Shown: in pieces, positions 42,550-49,555 of the stretch
Layout: every line of letters starts with the position of its first letter
Numbering within the stretch: position 1 is the first letter of the stretch
Source: Leifsonia shinshuensis
GTDB lineage: Bacteria; Actinomycetota; Actinomycetes; Actinomycetales; Microbacteriaceae
Direction of reading: 5' to 3'
Assembly (NCBI RefSeq): GCF_014217625.1
Contig: NZ_CP043642.1
Coordinates: 1 to 64,000 of the forward strand
DNA length: 64,000 nt
Program-made: the position numbers and the translations under genes
Notes under the pieces: generated by a model
Told to the model about the DNA's origin: nothing
What the model saw: the letters and a program-made list of their open reading frames with translations, nothing else
The model's database searches: none

Positions 42550-44130
42550 TTACTGCCAGCTAGGGGCGACGAACCCGGTCGGGCGGGGCATTTGCTGCGC
42601 GCTCGCGCGGTTGCCGGTGAGGGTCGCGGGCCACAGGCCGTTTCCGTTGGTGCCGATGGCCCACAGCCCTCCATCGGTGTCGATCGCCGCGGTGTAGTTC
42701 ATGTTCGGCGAGGTCTGGACGCTCCGGAATCGAGCAGGGGCGTCGACCGGGGTGGGTGTGGTCCTGTCGGCGCTGTCGCCGGTGCCCAGGGCGCCGGAGC
42801 TGCCAGCTCCCCAGCTGAAGAGGCGGCCTGAGTTGTCGATCGCGAACGCACGGTAGGAGCCGGCGGTGACTTGCACGAACGCGGCGCCGGGCGCGACCTT
42901 GACGGGCGTGGACTTACTGGTCAGGGTGCCATCCCCCAGCTGCCCGTTGGCGCCGTATCCGACGGCCCAGAGCTGGCCGGTGACGTCGATGGCGTAGAAG
43001 GCGGTCACGCCGGCGCTGATCTGGGTGAAGACCGTGGTCGCCGGGATTGGGGTAGCCGTGCTGACCGCCGTGGTGGTGCCGTTCCCGAGCAGGCCGTAGG
43101 CGTTGAATCCCCAACTCCATGCGCGGCCCTTGTCGTCGAGTGCCCAGGTGGCGCCGTTGCCGGTCGAGACTGCGGTGAACCGGGTGGTGGGCGCGATCGC
43201 GGTCGGCGTGTTGTAGCTGAGCTTCTTCCCGTCGCCGAGCTGCCCGTTGGTGCCGGCGCCCCAGGCCCACAGCCTGTGAGCCGTGTCAATGGCGAACGTC
43301 GACCCGGCGGCGCTGCTGATGGCGATGAACTTGTGGTCCGGGATCGACGTCGGCGTGCACACCGTGTCTCCTGCATGGCCGAGGCCGAGCTGTCCCTGGT
43401 CGTTGTTCCCGTATCCGTAGGCGGTGCCAGCGGCGTCGAGGAAGAACCCGAGGTCTCCGCTCGAGAAGGCAATCCGCACGTCGGTTGGGGTATCGAAGCC
43501 CTTGGGCGATGCGTCGAGGGTGCAGGGGGAGGTGGGGCGGAAGATCCACGGCTTGCCGGCGCTGTCGACGCCGCTGCGGGGTCCGGCAGTGACCCAGGTG
43601 GTCCCGGCCTTCGGCCCCTTCATCTGGTCCTCGGTGACCTTGGTTGGTGTCCCGGCGGCCACGCCCCAGATGGTGAACGAGTTTGCGCCGTCGACGCTGA
43701 CCCAGCTCGGTCGGCCCTTCGCGTCGAGCGAGCTTACGTGCGTGGCCTTCGTGGCTTTGAGGACGACGTCGCGGGTCATGACCAGGCCGCCATCGACCTG
43801 GTCGGCTTGGATCCGCAGAGTGCGGGAGAGACCATCTCCGCTTGGGGTGTCCGAGACCACCGTGGTGCAGACCGCTGGGTTCAATCCGCACGCTCGAGCG
43901 GTGGAAGGGACGGTGGTGCCGGTGAGGTCGCTGTCGAGAATGGACGCGTACGTTTGTGCGCGGTTCTCGACAGCTTGACCCAGCTGGACGGTGAGGGCGG
44001 TTTGCTCTGTCAGGTTGGCGTTGTTGGTGACGATCGTGTTCATGAGGTAGAGCCCGGTGATCGCGGCGACCCCGAGGGTGACCGTGATGCGGAGGTCTCC
44101 CCGCTTGCCAGAGAGGTGCCGGCGGATCAT
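42550..44130 (-). CDS. Prepilin-like protein with RCC1 beta-propeller
   Basis: 526 aa. The N-terminus MIRRHLSGKRG|DLRITVTLG has a prepilin-type site and hydrophobic helix. From about residue 225 to 500 come RCC1-type repeats: YGYGNNDQGQLGLGH, LWAWGAGTNGQLGDG, WSWGFNAYGLLGNG, LWAVGYGANGQLGDG and LFSWGAGSSGALGTG. This predicts a seven-bladed or smaller propeller displayed on a pilus. RCC1 propellers usually bind proteins, so it is a plausible tip adhesin for recipient recognition. Overlaps the upstream gene (ATGA) and precedes the 669-aa gene by 10 bp. Confidence 0.78.
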   Translation of the reverse strand: MIRRHLSGKRGDLRITVTLGVAAITGLYLMNTIVTNNANLTEQTALTVQLGQAVENRAQTYASILDSDLTGTTVPSTARACGLNPAVCTTVVSDTPSGDGLSRTLRIQADQVDGGLVMTRDVVLKATKATHVSSLDAKGRPSWVSVDGANSFTIWGVAAGTPTKVTEDQMKGPKAGTTWVTAGPRSGVDSAGKPWIFRPTSPCTLDASPKGFDTPTDVRIAFSSGDLGFFLDAAGTAYGYGNNDQGQLGLGHAGDTVCTPTSIPDHKFIAISSAAGSTFAIDTAHRLWAWGAGTNGQLGDGKKLSYNTPTAIAPTTRFTAVSTGNGATWALDDKGRAWSWGFNAYGLLGNGTTTAVSTATPIPATTVFTQISAGVTAFYAIDVTGQLWAVGYGANGQLGDGTLTSKSTPVKVAPGAAFVQVTAGSYRAFAIDNSGRLFSWGAGSSGALGTGDSADRTTPTPVDAPARFRSVQTSPNMNYTAAIDTDGGLWAIGTNGNGLWPATLTGNRASAQQMPRPTGFVAPSWQ

Positions 44131-44939
44131 GAGGCTGCTCCTGCGTCGTAGATGAGGATCGTGTCGGTGGCGGCGCTCCCGTCGACGACGGTGAGGGTTA
44201 CGGGTCCGGAAGCGGCGACGGCGATGGTGCCGATGTAGTTCGACGGGGCCGGGAGGATCGGCATCGTGGCGAGCGTCGAGCCGTTCTGCTGGAAGCGCAG
44301 CGTCGCGCTCGTCGTGAGGGACTTGGCGTGGATGAGGTACCGCCAGGTGCGTGAGCTGGTCGGAGTTGCCTGAGCCAGGGCGGTGCCGGCGGGAGTGGCG
44401 TCGGGGCTGCCCTTCACTGCCGGGTTCACGGTACCGACCGGTGCGTTGAGGCTTGGGTCCATGCGGACGATGGGGTTCGGGACGAGGGTGGTGATGTCGT
44501 TGGCGCGGAACAATTCGGCGTGGAGGCAGCGCCGGTCTGCAGCGTTCGCCGGGGTGAGGCAGGTGCTGGTGGAGTCCGCGCGATCCCGAGGGATGAGCGC
44601 TTCGTAGGTGGACCCTCCGTCCCCGGCTGTCGTCCAGGCGGCGACCTTTGCGATCGTCCCCGAGGGGAGGGTGAGTGTGCGGATCGCCGGGTCATCCGGG
44701 GTGCCCCAGGTGACGGTGGCTCGTTTGTCGTCGACGAGGGCGGAGATCGTGGAGAGGCGTTCGGAGATACTGCCGGTGGTTGTGACCACGGCTGCCGCGC
44801 TCGGGGTGCTGGTTGCCACCGCCGTCGCGATGACGGCCAGCACGATCACCGAGGCGAGAGAGTCGCGGATGCTTCCTCGCTGTCCGTGCAGCAGGCCGCG
44901 CCTGGGGCGAGTGGTTGTGCGGATCTGGTTTGCGGTCAC
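44127..44939 (-). CDS. Minor prepilin-like protein
   Basis: 270 aa, GTG 44939 with GGAGG upstream. A long basic leader (MTANQIRTTTRPRRG and on to GQRG|SIRDSL) is followed by a hydrophobic helix (ASVIVLAVIATAVATS). The mature part is beta-rich with two Cys (STCLTPANAADRRC). Same leader pattern as the other pilins of the operon, so a minor pilin or priming subunit. Confidence 0.7.
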   Translation of the reverse strand: MTANQIRTTTRPRRGLLHGQRGSIRDSLASVIVLAVIATAVATSTPSAAAVVTTTGSISERLSTISALVDDKRATVTWGTPDDPAIRTLTLPSGTIAKVAAWTTAGDGGSTYEALIPRDRADSTSTCLTPANAADRRCLHAELFRANDITTLVPNPIVRMDPSLNAPVGTVNPAVKGSPDATPAGTALAQATPTSSRTWRYLIHAKSLTTSATLRFQQNGSTLATMPILPAPSNYIGTIAVAASGPVTLTVVDGSAATDTILIYDAGAAS

Positions 44940-44994
44940 GAGGTCCTCCGGGTGGTGGGGCCGGCCACGAGGGCCGGCCCCTGGTCGGGTCTGG

Positions 44995-45384
44995 TCAGGG
45001 AGCCGTCGGGCAGGCGACGCCTGCGACGGTGGGGGCGGTGTCAGAGCTCCGGCTGCCCTCGGACGACGACCACATGGGCTTTCCGCCGTCCGCCTGGCTG
45101 ACGGCGCAGAACGCGGAGCCGTCGCTGCTGACGTTGATCGTGACCTTCGTCTTGGCATCGGGCAGCGTGAGGTTTCCTGCGGCCTGCAGCTGGTCCGCGG
45201 TGCCGTAGCTGCCGTGGTTGAGCTTGTAGACCGTCTGGGCGCTCTGAATGGTGCTGCCGACGTTGCCCGAGCTGCTGGTGTTGATGCCGACCAGAACGCC
45301 GGCGAGTACGATCAGGCCGACGGCCGTCGTGGCGATCCATGCGCCGTTCGCTGCGAGGAACTCTTTGATGGAACCGGGATTCAT
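44995..45384 (-). CDS. Major type IV pilin-like protein
   Basis: 129 aa. A very short leader MNPG|SIKEFLAANG with Glu at +4, followed by the hydrophobic stem WIATTAVGLIVLAGVLVGIN. A small globular head has two Cys (SAFCAVSQAD and VAGVACPTAP) in the positions of the pilin disulfide loop. Its place directly after the prepilin peptidase gene and its small size point to the major subunit. Confidence 0.8.
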   Translation of the reverse strand: MNPGSIKEFLAANGAWIATTAVGLIVLAGVLVGINTSSSGNVGSTIQSAQTVYKLNHGSYGTADQLQAAGNLTLPDAKTKVTINVSSDGSAFCAVSQADGGKPMWSSSEGSRSSDTAPTVAGVACPTAP

Positions 45385-45460
45385 TGCTTCTCCTTGTGGT
45401 GAGTGGTGTTGGAACTGAGGAAGGTTGGCTGCTGGCAGGTTTCGTGCGGATTGGGCACCG

Positions 45461-45958
45461 TTACGTCACCTCCCCTGTGGTGTGAGTCAGGACGGCGAGT
45501 CCGACCATGGCGGCGACGGCCAGGGCCGGTCCGTGCGCCGTGTTCTCCTCGGATCCGCGGCTGGCGCTGCGGCCGAGTAGACCGAAGAGGGAGTGGAAGA
45601 CCACGCCCAGGAAGAGGACGCCGGCGGCCAGAAGAGGGCTGGCCAGTCCGAAGACTCCGACGGGAACGCCGATGAGCTTGATGTCGCCCGCGCCTACGGG
45701 GAGGCGTCCCGCTGCATCGTCAGCGACCGCGCGCTCGAGGTAGATCACGAACGCGACGAGGCCGCAGGCGATGCCGGTGGCCCACTGGGTCAGGCTCAGC
45801 TGATCGATGCTGCCCGCCGCGACGGACGCGGCACCCAGGGCGAGGATGCTCGCGTTGTGGATGGTGTGGGTGCGCGCGTCGACGAAGGCGATGGCGATCA
45901 GGCCAACGGTGAGGGTTGCGGCCGCAGCGACAGGCTGGCCCGGGATCAGATTAAACAT
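45461..45958 (-). CDS. Prepilin peptidase (A24 family)
   Basis: 165 aa with about six membrane helices. The two catalytic aspartates of A24 aspartyl proteases are in FVDARTHTIHN and GAGDIKLIG (GxGDxK motif). No N-terminal methyltransferase/cysteine domain, as in TadV/CpaA-type enzymes. Start overlaps the platform-protein stop. It should cleave the four leaders of this operon. Confidence 0.88.
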   Translation of the reverse strand: MFNLIPGQPVAAAATLTVGLIAIAFVDARTHTIHNASILALGAASVAAGSIDQLSLTQWATGIACGLVAFVIYLERAVADDAAGRLPVGAGDIKLIGVPVGVFGLASPLLAAGVLFLGVVFHSLFGLLGRSASRGSEENTAHGPALAVAAMVGLAVLTHTTGEVT

Positions 45959-47159
45959 GGTTGAGGGCGTTCCCCATGTCTTGGAGCGAGATCATCATCG
46001 GAGTGAGCAGCAGGAAGACCGTGGTGACGCCGAACATGAGGGTGAGGTCGTCTACTCGGCGAGCAAGACGGTTGGCCAGCGAGGTGGACGCGTTCTCGGC
46101 CTTCTTGCCGTAGGTGGCGCTCAGGTCGCGGAGAACGTCGATGCGTTCGCTTGCCCCCGGCTGGAGGGCGAGCCTGTGGCTGAGGGTGGGGGGAAAGTAC
46201 GGTGAGCGCGCGACGCCGGCGAGGTCTTCGGTTCCGTCGTAGATGCGCTGGATGTGCTCCTCGACGTGGAGGATGATGGCCGCGTTTCCGGTTGCGCGCG
46301 CGGCGGTGCGCAGCGACTGGGATTCGTCCATGCCTGCGTCGAGGCTGGAAGCGAGCACCTCGGTGAACTTGGCCCCGGCGTCATGAGTGGTGACCTTCCT
46401 CAGTTCCCGGCGCATCCTTTTGCCCCGCTTACCCTTCGGGGCGGTCAGGAGGTATCGGTCGATTCGGAGCCGGAACTTCGGGTTTTTCTTGCCCGCGGTG
46501 TTGTACCAGATCATGGCGATGATGCCGCCGACGAGGGCGACGATAGCGACGGCTCCGACCACCCGAGTCGCGTTCAGGATCAGCGTCGCTACGACCGCGG
46601 CGCTCGGACCCAGCGTGTCGGGGTTGCCGAACGCGAGGTTCACGGATGCGACGATGACGATCACGGTGAGGATCGCGAGGCTGATCGGGTTGGCGAGCTT
46701 GACTCGGAGTTCGGCGGTCAGGTCGGAGCTCTTCCGGATGAGTTCGGCCGATCGTCGCAGGTTCCGCCAGAGGATCTGCTGGTTCACGCCGGCGCTGATC
46801 AGGTCGCGTGCGACCCGGGGGAAGACACTCTCCTCGTCGTTGATGGCGTCGGAGAGGCTGGTGCCGTCGATCAGCTTGTCGGCGATTCGGCCGTATGCGG
46901 CACCGACGCTGGTTCCCTCGTAGATCGATGCGATGGCCGTTACCGCGTGGTGCTCGGACGCTCCCGCCTTGAGAAGGGCTTCGAGGTCCTCGAGGGTTTC
47001 AGCAATCTCCTCCCGCGTCGACTTCTGCGCCGTCACGGTCTTGCGCGAGGCGCCCTGGTCAGTGGCGCTGGCGGTCTCCAGCTTCGCTGGGGCGACCGGT
47101 TCGCGGGCGACGGTGGATGACGCCGACGAGGTCTCATCCAGGAAGTTGATGTCGGACAT
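45951..47159 (-). CDS. PilC/GspF-type pilus platform protein
   Basis: 402 aa. Two helical GspF-type domains (LEDLEALLKAGASEHHAVTA; EVLASSLDAGMDESQSLRTA) alternate with three membrane segments (LAILTVIVIVASVNLAF, VGAVAIVALVGGIIAMIWY, MFGVTTVFLLLTPMMISL). A disordered, Ser/Thr-rich N-terminus of about 45 residues. Forms the inner-membrane base on which the ATPases act. Confidence 0.82.
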   Translation of the reverse strand: MSDINFLDETSSASSTVAREPVAPAKLETASATDQGASRKTVTAQKSTREEIAETLEDLEALLKAGASEHHAVTAIASIYEGTSVGAAYGRIADKLIDGTSLSDAINDEESVFPRVARDLISAGVNQQILWRNLRRSAELIRKSSDLTAELRVKLANPISLAILTVIVIVASVNLAFGNPDTLGPSAAVVATLILNATRVVGAVAIVALVGGIIAMIWYNTAGKKNPKFRLRIDRYLLTAPKGKRGKRMRRELRKVTTHDAGAKFTEVLASSLDAGMDESQSLRTAARATGNAAIILHVEEHIQRIYDGTEDLAGVARSPYFPPTLSHRLALQPGASERIDVLRDLSATYGKKAENASTSLANRLARRVDDLTLMFGVTTVFLLLTPMMISLQDMGNALNHV

Positions 47160-48295
47160 TAGGCCTCCAGGTCAGGGCGGACGGGCATGTTGAGTGCTTC
47201 GGTGAGGGTCTGGGGCTCGCGGAGCATGGCGGCTGCGGTCTCGTGCTTGACCTTGTTGTTGCGGACGAGGTGAGCCAGCGAGTCCTCGAAGGGCACGTTG
47301 CCGGCGCGGCGGCCCGCGCCGCGCAGATAGCTGCGCACGTGGTGCAGGGAGCCGCCCCCGACGTCGGCGCGAATCGTTGCCTCCATCTCGCGGTCGTTGA
47401 TCGCGACTTCCTGGACGAGCGCCATTTGGGGTTCGTCGGCGGTGACGTTCTCGCCGTCCTTGCGAACGAGGGACTGCACGACCATGGCTTGAAGCGCCTG
47501 CGCGAGCTGTGCGCGGGCCAGGTGCTGCTTGTCGGCCGGGTAGAACGCGATCATCGCCGCAATCGCGTCTTCCACCGAGCTGGCGTGGAGGGTGCTGATG
47601 ACCAGGTGGCCGGAGAGGGCGGCGTCGAGGGCGGCCTGGGCCACTTCGCCGTCGCGGATCTCGCCGACGACGATCACCCGAGGGTGGGATCCCTTCGCAT
47701 CCTTGATGCCGTCTTCGTAGCTGCGGAAGTGGGTGCCGAGCTCGCGCTGCGTCACGAGGCTGCGCTTCGGCTGATGGATGAACTCGGTCGGGTCTTCGAG
47801 CATGTAGACGTGGGAGTCGATCGAGTCCATGAGGGCGGCGATGCAGGCCGCCAGGGTGCTGCTCTTGCCGGAGCCGGTCGGACCGGCGATGCCGATGAAG
47901 CCTGAACCTCGTCCAGCGAGATTGACCACCTTCTTGGTGAGCCCCAGCTGCTGCCAGGTGGGAATCTCGCGAGGGATGATGCGCAGCGTCGCGGTGGTCC
48001 CGTGGACCGTCCGCCGCAGCGTCACCCGGGCGCGATAGCGGCGGGACTGGTCGTTGGAAGCGAACGCCTGCCAGGTGCCAGCGGTCCATCCGCCCTCCCG
48101 GTGGTGCAGGAAGAGCGACGTCGCGAAGTCGTCGATACTGGCCGCGTCGAGCGCGGGCACGTCCGGAACCGCCCTGGTCTCCTTGTACTTGACCGTCAGG
48201 AGCCCGCGGTGGGGCGTCAGGTGAAGGTCGGAGCAGTTGTCGTCGCCGAAGTGGTCGACCCAGTCGGCCACGTCTTGTGCTGTGAATCGAGTCAT
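47159..48295 (-). CDS. PilT/GspE-family ATPase
   Basis: 378 aa. Walker A GIAGPTGSGKSSTL (about 136-149), Asp box HVYMLEDPTEFIHQ, Walker B PRVIVVGEIRDGEVAQAALD and His box LVISTLHASSVEDAI follow in order. Size and sequence are nearest to PilT retraction ATPases, suggesting a pilus that can retract. It lies directly before the platform gene, sharing a base with it. Confidence 0.85.
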   Translation of the reverse strand: MTRFTAQDVADWVDHFGDDNCSDLHLTPHRGLLTVKYKETRAVPDVPALDAASIDDFATSLFLHHREGGWTAGTWQAFASNDQSRRYRARVTLRRTVHGTTATLRIIPREIPTWQQLGLTKKVVNLAGRGSGFIGIAGPTGSGKSSTLAACIAALMDSIDSHVYMLEDPTEFIHQPKRSLVTQRELGTHFRSYEDGIKDAKGSHPRVIVVGEIRDGEVAQAALDAALSGHLVISTLHASSVEDAIAAMIAFYPADKQHLARAQLAQALQAMVVQSLVRKDGENVTADEPQMALVQEVAINDREMEATIRADVGGGSLHHVRSYLRGAGRRAGNVPFEDSLAHLVRNNKVKHETAAAMLREPQTLTEALNMPVRPDLEA

Positions 48296-48302
48296 ATGCC
48301 GA

Positions 48303-49478
48303 CTACTCCTGCCCGAGGATGCGGATAGCCTCGGCGCGGTCGGTGATGCCCGCGGCGATCAGAGCGTCCAGGTTCGTCGAGAAGCGTGTGGAGTTGGCGT
48401 CGGCGATCGCGTGAAGCTGGGTGCTGGAGCGGCCCTCGATCATCGCGTCGATGAAGTCATCCGTCTTGGTGAGGATCTCGTGCACGGAACGCATGCCTGC
48501 GTACCGGTTCTCACCGGTTCGAGCGAGCGTGCGCACGAGACGCTGCGAAACAACCCCGCGCACACCGTCCAGCATGGAAAGCGGCTCGGCCTCGGCGAGT
48601 TTCACGAACCTTCGGAGGGCGGCGACGCCGTCCGTCGCGTGGATGGTCGAGAGGACCAGCTTCCCCATGTCGGCGAGCTGGGCGGCGAGTCGGGCGGTGT
48701 CTCGGTCGCGCACCTCGCCGATAATCAGCAGGTCGGGGTCGGCCCGGACGATCTTCTCGAGGATGGCGGCGTAGCCGGCCTGGGCACCGTTGGTCTCGTT
48801 GACCTCGATCTGCTCGACACCGTCGATCAGCTGCTCGACGGGATCTTCGATCGACATGATCGTGCCGAACTCTCGCCGGAGCTCCATCACAATCGCACGC
48901 AGCAGCGAGGACTTGCCCTCGTTGGTCGGACCTGCAGCGAACACGATCCCGCTTCGCCGCGTCAGCATCCGCCCCAGTGCGCGAGAGTTCTCGTCGGTGA
49001 GGCCGAACTCGACAAGCGGGCGAGCTCGGCCCAGCTGCGGAAGTCGGAGCACGACCTTCTCGCCGTCGTCGACGAGGAGGAAGCGGACGGCTCGGGCTCG
49101 GTAGTTGTAGCCGTCGACGGGCAGCATGATCCGGCCGTCAGCGGGCTCTGAGGCCTGGTGCTGACTTCCCAGACGTGCATGCGCCTTGACGGCGTTGAAG
49201 ATGGTTCGAGCTTCGTCCGGGCCGTACTCGACCAGGTCGTGACGCTCACGCTCGAACTTCGTGTAGATGCGCAGCGACTTCGTGACGCTGTCGATCACCA
49301 TGTGGACATCGCTCGCGCCGGCACGGGCGAGCGCAACCAGCGCCCCGTGCTTCCAGTCAGCGATCTCGCCGGTGCCGATCTTGTTCGCGACGTCCGCGAA
49401 GGTGCCCGGCTCGGCCGAGGGAGCGGTCTCGGCGTCCAGGCTTGCGACCGAAGTGGTGGACGGGTAGGTGAGGGTCAT
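48303..49478 (-). CDS. Second pilus secretion ATPase (GspE/PilT family)
   Basis: 391 aa from ATG 49478 (AAAGGA upstream). Walker A is unusual (AAGPTNEGKSSLL, about 189-201), then TIMSIEDPVEQLI, Walker B DLLIIGEVRDRDTA and LVLSTIHATDGVAAL. A serine-rich N-terminal leader of about 30 residues. Two ATPases in one operon fit an extension/retraction pair; which is which cannot be told from sequence. Confidence 0.8.
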   Translation of the reverse strand: MTLTYPSTTSVASLDAETAPSAEPGTFADVANKIGTGEIADWKHGALVALARAGASDVHMVIDSVTKSLRIYTKFERERHDLVEYGPDEARTIFNAVKAHARLGSQHQASEPADGRIMLPVDGYNYRARAVRFLLVDDGEKVVLRLPQLGRARPLVEFGLTDENSRALGRMLTRRSGIVFAAGPTNEGKSSLLRAIVMELRREFGTIMSIEDPVEQLIDGVEQIEVNETNGAQAGYAAILEKIVRADPDLLIIGEVRDRDTARLAAQLADMGKLVLSTIHATDGVAALRRFVKLAEAEPLSMLDGVRGVVSQRLVRTLARTGENRYAGMRSVHEILTKTDDFIDAMIEGRSSTQLHAIADANSTRFSTNLDALIAAGITDRAEAIRILGQE

Positions 49479-49555
49479 GCTCGTTCCTTTGCTGGAGGTA
49501 TGAATGAGGAGGGGGGCGCGGGCGGGTGTGAGGGGAACCCGCGCCCCCGGTCTGG

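Noticed and set aside
40473..42831. Rightward frames opposite the prepilin-like genes
   Set aside because: No homology or ribosome sites; the leftward genes show pilin leaders and operon coupling.
47172..48089. Long Arg/Pro-rich frame overlapping the PilT-like gene on the same strand
   Set aside because: Composition is that of an out-of-frame shadow; the ATPase frame has all motifs.
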